64,000 nt of DNA from NCBI RefSeq assembly GCF_900101845.1, contig NZ_FNAM01000025.1, positions 1 to 64,000 on the forward strand, in the 5' to 3' direction. The notes below the pieces were generated by a model. That model was not told the DNA's origin. It saw only the letters and a program-made list of their open reading frames with translations, and ran no database searches. The stretch's first letter is position 1. Every line of letters begins with the position of its first letter. Of this stretch, positions 41,766 to 50,246 are shown piece by piece. This DNA comes from Sporomusa acidovorans. Its GTDB lineage: Bacteria; Bacillota; Negativicutes; Sporomusales; Sporomusaceae. The translations under genes were made by a program, and so were the position numbers.

Positions 41766-43163
41766 CTATTCACTATACGCCTTCATACAGAAGGGCTTAC
41801 GCCGGACAAACTGTCCTTGAGGGGATGCTGTACACAGCTTTCCGTCTCTTACGACGTGCCGGCCTCTGAGAAAAACGTGAATAGCCTGTCCCTGCTGCTC
41901 CATGCCTTCATAAGCACTATAATCTACATTATGAGCATGACTTACGGCACCAAGAGTAACCTGCCGCCGCTCATCCCAAATCACCAAATCGGCATCGCTG
42001 CCTGGCGCTATCGTCCCTTTTTTGGGGAAGAGCCCAAACAATTTTGCCGGCTGGGTTGCTACTTTGTCAACAAATTGGGTAAGACTAATCTTCCTGGTCT
42101 TAACACCGTAGGTATATAAAAGTCCTAACCGATGCTCTACGCCGGGAGCACCATTAGGTATCTTACTAAAATCGTCACACCCCGTTTCTTTTTGTCCATG
42201 ATAGTTAAAGGAGCAATGGTCGGTGGCAACCGTATCCAAAATATCGGTTTTCAAGCCGTTCCACAAATACTCCTGGTGTTCCCTGGCCCGCAGCGGGGGC
42301 GACATCACGTATTTTGCACAATTAAATGTAGTGTCCTGATACACACTGTCATCCAGCACCAGGTATTGCGGACAGGTTTCAGCCCATATCCGGACGCCCC
42401 GGGCCTTGGCCTGAGCTACCGTCTCCAAAGCTTCCCGGCAGCTTAAATGGACAACCAGCACGGGAGCACCCGTAACCTCAGCCAGTGCCGCCAGCCTGTT
42501 AACCGCTTCCTGTTCAACCCGCGGCGGCCGGGTTAGGTAATGATAAGCCGGCGCCATTTTACCCTGACGGCGAAACTGCCTGATCAAATTATCAATAATA
42601 TCGCCATTTTCGCAGTGAACGCAGGTTAGCATTCCATTGTCCCGGCTGCGCTCCAACACTTGAAATAAGGCGCTGTCGTCAACCTGCATGATGTGTTTAT
42701 AGGCCATATATAGCTTTACCGAGGATACGCCGGCTTCCCGGCTGAGCCAGGGGATTTCGCCGGCAACGTTCTCATTCCAGTCGGTAATTGCCATATGAAA
42801 GCCATAGTCACAATAACATTTGCCTTCGGCCCGCCGATGCCAGTTTGCCAGCCCTTGCTGCAGGGATTCACCGCTAAACTGGGTGGCATAATCAATAATT
42901 GTCGTCGTACCGCCAAGAATGGCCGCCCGGGTGCCACTTAAAAAATCATCGGCTGTTGCCATACTGCCAACCGGCAAGTCAAAATGAGTATGGGCATCAA
43001 TCCCACCCGGGAAAATATAACAACCGTCGGCCATAAGCACGGTATCGCCGCTCTGCATGACTCCGTCACCAACGGCAGCAATTGTCTCCCCCTGAATACG
43101 AACATCGGCCTGATAGCAATTATTTTCTGTCACTATCGTCCCGCCACGCACAACAATTCCCAT
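41766..43163 (-). CDS. Hydantoinase/dihydropyrimidinase (HyuA-like)
   Basis: A 465-residue amidohydrolase: metal ligands in GGIDAHTHFDLP and VKLYMAYK (the carboxylated lysine), with TCVHCENGDII histidines and a C-terminal GSDADLVIWDE. Opens cyclic ureides such as dihydropyrimidines and hydantoins. In the anaerobic purine clusters of gut bacteria and E. coli this position is taken by hyuA, thought to act on a ring-opened purine intermediate. The start at 43163 has AGGGGG upstream; a longer frame to 43187 is rejected. Confidence 0.9.
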   Translation of the reverse strand: MGIVVRGGTIVTENNCYQADVRIQGETIAAVGDGVMQSGDTVLMADGCYIFPGGIDAHTHFDLPVGSMATADDFLSGTRAAILGGTTTIIDYATQFSGESLQQGLANWHRRAEGKCYCDYGFHMAITDWNENVAGEIPWLSREAGVSSVKLYMAYKHIMQVDDSALFQVLERSRDNGMLTCVHCENGDIIDNLIRQFRRQGKMAPAYHYLTRPPRVEQEAVNRLAALAEVTGAPVLVVHLSCREALETVAQAKARGVRIWAETCPQYLVLDDSVYQDTTFNCAKYVMSPPLRAREHQEYLWNGLKTDILDTVATDHCSFNYHGQKETGCDDFSKIPNGAPGVEHRLGLLYTYGVKTRKISLTQFVDKVATQPAKLFGLFPKKGTIAPGSDADLVIWDERRQVTLGAVSHAHNVDYSAYEGMEQQGQAIHVFLRGRHVVRDGKLCTASPQGQFVRRKPFCMKAYSE

Positions 43164-43301
43164 AAAAGCACCCCCTGTCGTGTGCAAACCAATACCTTAA
43201 CCTCCCTTTTTATCCGGAAGTTTCGGCCCTATATTCATAATAACCACAAATTCCCGCAATTTATTCTAAATCCTGCCGGATAACGGGTAAAATAGATAAA
43301 C

Positions 43302-43433
43302 TATATACAACGTGCTAAAGAATTTTGCAGGCGGGTGGTGTATTGGCAAAAGCGGAAGTCAAACGCCAGTGGTGGAGCGTTGTCAATACATCACCCGCCT
43401 GTGCCTGCAAATTTCTTTAATGCGGAATATATA
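43302..43433. repeat. Palindromic repeat family, full copy 4 (type copy)
   Basis: A 132-base element with arms TATATACAACGTGCTAAAGA... and ...TTTAATGCGGAATATATA. The arms carry TTGCAGGCGGGTGGTGTATT and its inverse around the core at 43350-43381 (AAGCGGAAGTCAAACGCCAG, then TGGTGGAGCGTT). The right end is 2 bases from the stop codon of the xanthine permease. Confidence 0.9.
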
Positions 43434-43435
43434 CC

Positions 43436-44770
43436 TTACATGGCGACATCTTTTTTCTCTGTTACGTCCTGTGTTGCCGCTTTACCGTTTAACAACAGAT
43501 TTAAGAGAATCGCAGCCAAGCTGCCGGCGGTAATACCGCTATGCAAAATAACCTGCAGCCAGTTGGGAAAGCCATGATAAAAGTTCGGTACGGCTAAGGT
43601 AATCATACCAATACCGATGCTAACCCCAACCACCAAAATATTATGGGTTCCTTCAAAGCTGACTTTGGACAGGGTCTTAATGCCGCTGGCAGCTACCATG
43701 CCAAACATAACAATGCCCGCCCCGCCTAATACCGGATGAGGTATAGCCGCAATCACCGCCGCCAGTTTGGGAATCAACCCCAGAACAATTAAAATAACGC
43801 CGGCGGCAGCCACCACAAAGCGGCTTCTTACCCTGGTCAAGCCTACCAGGCCTACATTTTGAGCAAAAGCCGTATAGGGGAAACTATTTAAAATACCGCC
43901 CAGAACGGTGGAAAAGCCATCGGCCCGCAACCCTCTGGCCAAGTCCTCTTTATGAATCGGTTTTTCGATAATTTCACCGATAGCAATACAGTCCCCGGTT
44001 GTTTCTGTCATAACAACAAGCATAACCAGCACCATCGCAACAATAGAAGCAATATCAAAAGTCGGGAAACCAAACCAGAAAGGTGTAGTAATACCAATCC
44101 AGCCGGCAGTGCCTACCTGGCTGAAATTAACCATTCCCAAAGGAATTGCAATGATTGTGCCGCTGATCAGTCCCAACAGCACGGCAATATTACTCCAAAA
44201 GCCGGTAAAGCACTTATAAAAAAACAGCACCAGTATCAGAACGACAAACGCCAGAGCAATATATTCGGGACTGGCAAAATCCTTGGCAGTCGGATTACCG
44301 CCTGCCGCCCACATAACAGCGACCGGCATCAAAGTTACGCCAATAATGGTGATAATGCTGCCGGTAACAACCGGTGGAAAAAATCGAATCAGCTTGCTGA
44401 AATAAGGAGCTGCCAAGTATGTTACCAGCCCGGCAATAATGATGGCTCCGTAAATGGCCGTCATGCCGTTGGTTTTGCCAATAATAATCATGGGTGTAAC
44501 GGCGGCAAAAGTAACACCCTGGATCAGGGGGATCCGAATGCCCATATTGCCAAAGCCCAACGTCTGAATCAATGTAGCGATGCCGCAGGTAAACAAATCG
44601 GCGTTAATCAAAAAAATCAATTGTTCCCTGGTTAGGCCGATGGCATTGGCAATAATCAGCGGAACGGCAACCGCACCGGCATACATCGCCAAAACATGCT
44701 GCAAACCATACACAAACAACTGTCCCAGGGGTAGCATTTCATCCACCGGATGACGCGTATTCTCTGTCAT
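43436..44770 (-). CDS. Xanthine/uric acid permease (NCS2)
   Basis: A 444-residue transporter of the NCS2 uracil-xanthine family. It has the QHVLAMYAGAVAVPLIIANA start, the QGVTFAAVTPMI segment and the PxxTAFAQNVGLVGLTRVRS motif (here FPYTAFAQNVGLVGLT) typical of the xanthine and urate branch. It brings xanthine or urate into the cell for the dehydrogenase. The first residues lack a clear RBS start alternative; GGTGAT upstream. Confidence 0.9.
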   Translation of the reverse strand: MTENTRHPVDEMLPLGQLFVYGLQHVLAMYAGAVAVPLIIANAIGLTREQLIFLINADLFTCGIATLIQTLGFGNMGIRIPLIQGVTFAAVTPMIIIGKTNGMTAIYGAIIIAGLVTYLAAPYFSKLIRFFPPVVTGSIITIIGVTLMPVAVMWAAGGNPTAKDFASPEYIALAFVVLILVLFFYKCFTGFWSNIAVLLGLISGTIIAIPLGMVNFSQVGTAGWIGITTPFWFGFPTFDIASIVAMVLVMLVVMTETTGDCIAIGEIIEKPIHKEDLARGLRADGFSTVLGGILNSFPYTAFAQNVGLVGLTRVRSRFVVAAAGVILIVLGLIPKLAAVIAAIPHPVLGGAGIVMFGMVAASGIKTLSKVSFEGTHNILVVGVSIGIGMITLAVPNFYHGFPNWLQVILHSGITAGSLAAILLNLLLNGKAATQDVTEKKDVAM

Positions 44771-44806
44771 TTACTATCACCTCGTTTATATTTCCATTGC
44801 GTTTTC

Positions 44807-46537
44807 TTACACAATGTTTTCGCTTAGTACCGAGACAGGCATTAGTTGAAAATTTACTACATCGATGAGACCTGCGTCTGTCAATTTTAAGGCAGGAATG
44901 ACCGGCAGGCTTAAAAAAGCCAAAGTCATAAACGGGTCATAATCCGCTTTTACACCAAGACTGCGGGCAATTTTGTGAAGAGCGGCCAGTTTTTCCTGTA
45001 CCTCGCCGATATCCCGATCAGTCATTAGTCCGGTCAGCGGCAAAGGCAACGTACCTAATATTTCTCTGTCACCGGCGATAACCAGACCGCCCTGAATATG
45101 TTCAATTTCTTTTACAGCCAACATAATGGCATCATCATCAGTTCCCACTACGACAAGATTATGAGAATCATGAGCAATGGTCGACGCTATAGCCCCCCGC
45201 TTAAGGCCCAACCCCTGCAGCAGCCCCACACCTACATTGCCGGTGCCTTTATGCCGTTCCCATACTACCAGTTTCAGAATATCCCGGCTGACATCGGGAA
45301 CAAACTCTCCCCTAACCACCGGCACCGGCAGTTCTAAAGCCTCTGTTACCAGTTGATGGGGCACTAGGCCAATCACTCTGGCAACAGAAGAATGGGCAGG
45401 GAGCCGCAGCTTATCCCGGCTGAGTTCTCCCAGGCACAACGTGTTGCGCACCCATTTATCGTCAACGAAAAAGTTCATAAACATTGATTTCCCGTTTTCC
45501 GCTGCCAGCTGCCCATCTTTAAAGACCATGACAGGCCGCCATTCTTCCAGATTATCGAACACCAGCAAATCAGCCCGGTAACCGGGGGCAATGGCCCCCA
45601 AATCGTCAAGCCGGAAGTAACTGGCCACATTGATGGTAGCCATCTGCAATACCCAGGCCGGGTCCGCACCGGCGGCAATGGCCAAACGGACCATGTGATT
45701 GATGTGGCCTTCGGCAATTAAATCCGCCGGATGGCGGTCATCAGTGGCAAACAGACAGCGTTTTACCGTATATTGGTTTACGGCCGGCAACAGCTTTACC
45801 AGGTTATGAGCCGCCGAACCTTCCCTAAGCATGACATACATACCCTGCTCCAGGCGTTCTGTCGCTTCTTCCGGCGTCACACATTCGTGGTCGGAGCGAA
45901 TTCCGGCAGCGATATAGCCGGTTAACTCTCTGCCGGTTAAACCGGGAGCATGCCCATCCACCAGCTTTCCCTCAGCTAAGCGGATTTTTTCATAAATGGC
46001 GGCTTCTTTCTGAAGTACGCCGGGATAATCCATCATTTCTCCCAAGCCCAGTATTCTTGGATGATGGATAAAATCGGCCAATTCTTTTGCCTTCAGTGTG
46101 GCTCCCGCGTGCTCCAGCCGGGTAGCAGGCACACAGGAAGGCAGCATCATGTATACGTTTAGGGGAAGCTGTTCAGTAGCCTTCAACATATAGCGAATGC
46201 CCTCCAGACCTGCCACATTGGCAATTTCATGGGGATCAGCAATCACGGTGGTTGTACCGCTGGGTACTACGGCACAGGCAAATTGTGCGGGGCTTACCAT
46301 CGCACTTTCAAGATGAACATGACCGTCAATAAAGCCTGGTGTTATAAATTTTCCTGTGCCATCGATTTCTTTACGGCCGCTGTATGAGCCAACTCCGGCT
46401 ATATAGCCGTTGACAATGGCCACATCGCCTGTTGTAAACCGGCCTGTAAATACATTAAATACCCGGGCATTTTTCAGTACCAGATCAGCATCCGAGCGCC
46501 CTAATGCCGTATCAACCAATTCCTGTACCCGCTTCAT
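44807..46537 (-). CDS. ade: Adenine deaminase
   Basis: A 576-residue amidohydrolase-fold adenine deaminase, converting adenine to hypoxanthine and ammonia. ITPGFIDGHVHLESAMVSP, ATDDRHPADLIAEGHI and SHNLVVVGTDDDAIM are characteristic. The length is normal. It lies between the AzgA permease (38 bases upstream) and the xanthine permease (36 bases downstream), so one transcript is likely. RBS AAGGGGAG upstream of the ATG. Confidence 0.95.
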   Translation of the reverse strand: MKRVQELVDTALGRSDADLVLKNARVFNVFTGRFTTGDVAIVNGYIAGVGSYSGRKEIDGTGKFITPGFIDGHVHLESAMVSPAQFACAVVPSGTTTVIADPHEIANVAGLEGIRYMLKATEQLPLNVYMMLPSCVPATRLEHAGATLKAKELADFIHHPRILGLGEMMDYPGVLQKEAAIYEKIRLAEGKLVDGHAPGLTGRELTGYIAAGIRSDHECVTPEEATERLEQGMYVMLREGSAAHNLVKLLPAVNQYTVKRCLFATDDRHPADLIAEGHINHMVRLAIAAGADPAWVLQMATINVASYFRLDDLGAIAPGYRADLLVFDNLEEWRPVMVFKDGQLAAENGKSMFMNFFVDDKWVRNTLCLGELSRDKLRLPAHSSVARVIGLVPHQLVTEALELPVPVVRGEFVPDVSRDILKLVVWERHKGTGNVGVGLLQGLGLKRGAIASTIAHDSHNLVVVGTDDDAIMLAVKEIEHIQGGLVIAGDREILGTLPLPLTGLMTDRDIGEVQEKLAALHKIARSLGVKADYDPFMTLAFLSLPVIPALKLTDAGLIDVVNFQLMPVSVLSENIV

Positions 46538-46574
46538 GCTTTTCTCCCCTTTCCCTTGGCTGCCTTACAGGAGA

Positions 46575-47897
46575 CTAATGTAAACGCATATAAAAGTTAG
46601 CAAGGAAGGCCAGACTGACAAGCCACATTACCAGACTGACTTCTTTGGCTCTGCCGGATAGAACTTTAACAAAGGTATAGCTTACAAAACCAAACGCAAA
46701 CCCATTGGCAATACTATAAGTTAAAGGCATCATAATAATCGTCATAAATGCAGGAAACCCATCGGTAAAATCACTAAAATCCACATGCACGATTTCCGCC
46801 ATCATCAGTGCCCCCACCAGGATTAACGCCGGTGCCGTAGCAAAGCCGGGCACCAGACCGATAAGCGGCGCAAAAAACAGGGAAACAATAAATAAGGCGG
46901 CAATTGTCAGAGCAGTCAGACCGGTTTTACCGCCTTCCGCAATACCGGCGGCACTTTCCACATACGAAGTGACCGTAGACGTGCCAAATACGGCGCTGGC
47001 CAGCGTTCCAACCGCATCAGTGGTTAACGCTTTATCGAGATTTTCAATTTCACCCTTGTCATCCATTAATTTAGCCTTGCGTGTTAACCCGATCAATGTT
47101 CCCATATTGTCAAACAGTTCAACAATGGTAAACGTAAAAATAATGGAGAATATGCCAAACTGCCAGGCACCAGCCAGGTCTAACTGCATAAAAGTAGGCG
47201 TTATGTCAGGCAGTTTAAAACTGATAATATCATCAATTCCTTTAGGTGTCGGTACCGCCCCAAAGATCATTCCCAGGACAGTTGTGGTAATAATCCCGAT
47301 AAGAATAGAGCCTTTGACGTTTCTGGCCATGAAAACAGCGGTAATAATGAGCCCCGCGCAGGCCAGCAGCGGTTCGGCAGTGATCAAATGCCCCAGCGTT
47401 ACAAAGGTAGCTTTATCCGCGATAATGATGCCGGCATTTTTCAAACCGATAAAAGCGATAAACAAACCAATGCCTACGCCAATTGCACATTTTAGATTCA
47501 TGGGAACCGACTTGATGATCGCTTGGCGAATACCGCCAAGGGTTAGAATTAAGAATAAGATACCGGAGCAGAACACTGCGCCCAAAGCGACCTGCCAGGA
47601 TAAGTGCAGCACACCTACCACATAGTAGGCAAAAAATGCATTCAGCCCCATGCCGGGTGCTACGGCTATGGGAAAGTTAGCCCATACGGCCATTAGGGTT
47701 GTGGCCAAAGCAGTGGCCCAGATTGTCGACGCAATGGCCGCCTCCTTGGGGATTCCCGCATCTGCCAGAATATTAGGGTTTACAAAGATGATATAGGCTA
47801 AGGCCACGAAAGTAGTTAAACCTGCCAACAGCTCTGTCTTGACATCAGTTTCCTTTTGAGTAAGTTTAAACAGCCTGTCAAGTAACCCTTGATTCAT
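46575..47897 (-). CDS. AzgA/NCS2-family purine permease 2
   Basis: A 440-residue AzgA-type permease, close in order and sequence to permease 1 (GLTTFVALAYIIFVNPNIL, PIAVAPGMGLNAFF, FDNMGTLIGLT). First gene of the sigma-54-controlled purine block, followed by ade, so adenine or hypoxanthine import is the likely task. Start RBS AGGAGGG. Confidence 0.9.
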   Translation of the reverse strand: MNQGLLDRLFKLTQKETDVKTELLAGLTTFVALAYIIFVNPNILADAGIPKEAAIASTIWATALATTLMAVWANFPIAVAPGMGLNAFFAYYVVGVLHLSWQVALGAVFCSGILFLILTLGGIRQAIIKSVPMNLKCAIGVGIGLFIAFIGLKNAGIIIADKATFVTLGHLITAEPLLACAGLIITAVFMARNVKGSILIGIITTTVLGMIFGAVPTPKGIDDIISFKLPDITPTFMQLDLAGAWQFGIFSIIFTFTIVELFDNMGTLIGLTRKAKLMDDKGEIENLDKALTTDAVGTLASAVFGTSTVTSYVESAAGIAEGGKTGLTALTIAALFIVSLFFAPLIGLVPGFATAPALILVGALMMAEIVHVDFSDFTDGFPAFMTIIMMPLTYSIANGFAFGFVSYTFVKVLSGRAKEVSLVMWLVSLAFLANFYMRLH

Positions 47898-48010
47898 TCT
47901 TATCCCTCCTAGAATTTTTATTGGAAATCCATCTTACTGATGGCATTTTCCCCAGCAACTCCCTTTCGGTTTATCTTTCGTAACTTCGTTCCGTTTTTTT
48001 CTTAATATTG

Positions 48011-48026
48011 TGCAAATCCTATGCCA
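48011..48026 (-). promoter_or_regulatory. Sigma-54 (-24/-12) promoter of the purine import block
   Basis: Minus strand TGGCATAGGATTTGCA matches TGGCAC-N5-TTGCA. It lies 115 bases upstream of the AzgA permease 2 ATG. Of the window's three sigma-54 promoters it is the one without a nearby activator gene. Confidence 0.92.
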
Positions 48027-48169
48027 AATTTTCTAAAAATACACAAAATAATAAGTTTATTATGATAATAGACCGTACATCTGCTTATATCACTTATCTG
48101 GCGCACTTACAAACTTTATTTCATTCCCAAATTATTTGCTTTTTAACGATAATTACGGATTTGACTTCC

Positions 48170-48293
48170 TATCAAATTGATAATTTATATCATTTTGATA
48201 GAAAAGTGAATTTCAATCATGCTATCCAACAATAATTGTTCTTTTCGACCTTTTAAAGTTCTTACGAAATGCTGCTATTCTATCAAATTGATA
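48170..48293. promoter_or_regulatory. Probable enhancer sites (three TATCA...TGATA palindromes)
   Basis: TATCAAATTGATA (48170-48182), TATCATTTTGATA (48188-48200) and TATCAAATTGATA (48281-48293). The first two are 18 bases apart centre to centre; the third is 93 bases further. All lie 145-265 bases upstream of the -24 element. The regulator that binds them is not in this window. Confidence 0.75.
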
Positions 48294-48482
48294 AAGAAAC
48301 TATTTGTATAGCTTTTCTGCTAAAGGCAGTCAATTCGCATGTTATTGTTTATTCTTTTTTATTGCCTGTAGCACATTAATTCTATATTATCGCAAAATTC
48401 GTACCAAATTCAGTCTAGACAACACAACCGTTCCTGTAAAGTCTCGTCTTTTGAACAGTCAGGTTGTTTTCCCCATTCAATA

Positions 48483-48515
48483 AATATCCCCCAGCCTAGC
48501 CGGGGGGTCTTGAAC
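48483..48515. repeat. Short GC-rich palindrome
   Basis: CCCCCAGCCTAGCCGGGGGG, arms of five C and G around GC/GC. The 47898-48960 gap otherwise holds the sigma-54 promoter and enhancers, one repeat core and the xdh terminator, with no gene. Confidence 0.5.
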
Positions 48516-48540
48516 AGGCGTAGCCCTTTATTACTCCTGA

Positions 48541-48590
48541 ATGTTATGCATAAGCGGAGGTTAAGCGCCAGCGGCGGAGCGTTGTATGAC
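48541..48590. repeat. Palindromic repeat family, core copy 5
   Basis: The core at 48552-48583 begins AAGCGGAGGTTAAGCGCCAG and ends CGGCGGAGCGTT. It is flanked by short inverted GTTATGCAT and GTATGAC in place of the long arms seen elsewhere. It shows the core can move or persist without the GCAGGC arms. Confidence 0.75.
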
Positions 48591-48683
48591 GGCTGCCCGC
48601 GCCGGGCCTTGTACCCGACACCCTTTGTTTTATAAGGTTTCAGCACCGCGCAAAACTTATAATTTCTATTGTATGATATAGTG

Positions 48684-48726
48684 AAAAAAAAGACCTCCCG
48701 AACCAGCAGAGCTCGGAAGGTCTTCA
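48684..48726 (-). terminator. Terminator distal to the xdh operon
   Basis: Minus strand AAGACCTTCCGA and TCGGGAGGTCTT around a loop, followed by TTTTTTTTC. It is 235 bases after the xdhB stop, so the 3' region is long. Confidence 0.8.
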
Positions 48727-48960
48727 TTGACCATAAATCCTAAATTTGTCTTATTTTAACATGGAAATTCCACTTTTTCAAGAGCAAATTTGAAAATTCA
48801 CGAATACAGAACCCTCATCCCCGGTATTTCCAACCTATCTTACACCATAATCATCCTCCATACGCGGGACCATGGATAATTCAGTTCCGGCCATTTTTCG
48901 GGCAAGCAGGTAAAACCAAAAAATAATCTATTCATCCATTTCTTTTAATTCCAGGCAACG

Positions 48961-49782
48961 TCAAATTCCGTTAGTTTCAAGAAAATCGCGCAGCAAATTC
49001 ATACACACTGTTTTTCTGTATTCTGCCGAAACTCTGCCTTTGATAGGAACAATCGCCTTGTCATAGGCTGCCAGATACTCGGCCTTAACCGCTTTGGCCT
49101 CAGCAATCGTTTTACCAATCAGCAGGGCATCAATTTCTGCCCGGCTGATCACAATGTCACTGACGGCGCCAAAGGCAGTCCGGCAATTCATAATCTTTCC
49201 TGCCGCCACGTCAAGAATAGCACCGAAAGACACGCGGGAAATGGCTAAGGCACCTCTGGCCCCTACTTTCTTATAATAGTAATTGCTAAGGCCGTTTTTA
49301 TTTATAAGAATCTCGGCAAGCAGTTCACCCGCCTGCAAGGCTGTTTTCTTCCGTCCCAGATAAAAATCTGCAATCGGTATGACCCGTTCACCATGGCTGC
49401 TGACTAAACGCAGTTTAGCCCCTGTAACAAAAAACACCATCGCACTGTCCGCCTTGGGCGAACCGTTGCAAATATTACCGCCAACAGTCCCGAGGTTGCG
49501 GATAGCCGGCGCAGCAATCTGTGACACCGCTTCTTTAATAATAGCAGGCGTCAGCTCGCTTTCCAGCACTTCGGTGAACGTACAGGCCGCACCAATGCGA
49601 ATATACGCCTCATCTTCTACAATCTGTTTTATTTCGGGAATTTTACTAAGAAATAAATAGGTGGCGTCTTCCTTTGCCTCAATCATTAGATCGGTTCCGC
49701 CGCCATAAGGAATTACCGCAGGATCCTTTGCCAGGATAGTTAATGCTGCTTGCAGCGATTTAGCCTGATAACCATTTACCAT
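48961..49782 (-). CDS. xdhB: Xanthine dehydrogenase FAD subunit
   Basis: A 273-residue FAD subunit of the molybdenum hydroxylase family (LTILAKDPAVIPYGGGTDLM and TVGGNICNGSPKADS). It takes electrons from the [2Fe-2S] subunit and passes them to NAD or another acceptor. Third gene of the xdhA-C-B operon; starts overlap by 7 bases with the Fe-S subunit gene. Confidence 0.93.
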   Translation of the reverse strand: MVNGYQAKSLQAALTILAKDPAVIPYGGGTDLMIEAKEDATYLFLSKIPEIKQIVEDEAYIRIGAACTFTEVLESELTPAIIKEAVSQIAAPAIRNLGTVGGNICNGSPKADSAMVFFVTGAKLRLVSSHGERVIPIADFYLGRKKTALQAGELLAEILINKNGLSNYYYKKVGARGALAISRVSFGAILDVAAGKIMNCRTAFGAVSDIVISRAEIDALLIGKTIAEAKAVKAEYLAAYDKAIVPIKGRVSAEYRKTVCMNLLRDFLETNGI

Positions 49783-50246
49783 AAACCTTTTCCCTCCTTT
49801 GCAGCAATACCAATCGCTTTAACGATAGCAGTATAGCCGGTACAGCGGCAAAGATTGCCGGAAATGCCTGTACGAATCTCGTCTTCAGAAGGATTCGGAT
49901 TTTTAGCAAGAATACATTCGGATGCAAGTATCATACCCGGAATACAGAAACCGCACTGTACAGCACTGACAGAAGCGTAAGCTTCTTCCAGCACGGCAAA
50001 ACGCTTTGTTTCCCGGTAACCCTCCAAGGTCATAACATGACTGCCGGCAACATGCCCCATAGCCACCATACAGGAGTTAGCCAGCCGGCCGTCAAGAATA
50101 ACCGAACAGGCGCCGCATTCGCCTTCTTTACAGCCGCACTTTACACTGGTAAGTCTAAACTCACTGCGCAGAACATCCAGCAGCCGCTCGTTTGCTTTCG
50201 CTGCTGATGCAACCTCCTGCCCGTTCAGAATAAACTTTATCATCAC
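49776..50246 (-). CDS. xdhC: Xanthine dehydrogenase [2Fe-2S] subunit
   Basis: A 156-residue subunit with both [2Fe-2S] clusters: CGCKEGECGACSVILDG in the plant-type fold and CGFC...CRCTGYTAIV in the helical fold. Its ATG overlaps the xdhA stop by 4 bases, indicating coupling. Confidence 0.95.
   Translation of the reverse strand: MMIKFILNGQEVASAAKANERLLDVLRSEFRLTSVKCGCKEGECGACSVILDGRLANSCMVAMGHVAGSHVMTLEGYRETKRFAVLEEAYASVSAVQCGFCIPGMILASECILAKNPNPSEDEIRTGISGNLCRCTGYTAIVKAIGIAAKEGKGLW

Noticed and set aside
43160-43215. Sigma-54-like TTGCA before the hydantoinase
   Set aside because: The GG element is one base out of the fixed spacing, so it is not a credible -24/-12 promoter.
48008-48235. 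75-residue plus-strand frame in the large gap
   Set aside because: AT-rich with no RBS, and it covers the -24/-12 box and two enhancer palindromes.
48410-48727. 105-residue minus-strand frame in the large gap
   Set aside because: It overlaps the terminator, a GC palindrome and the repeat core, and resembles no family.
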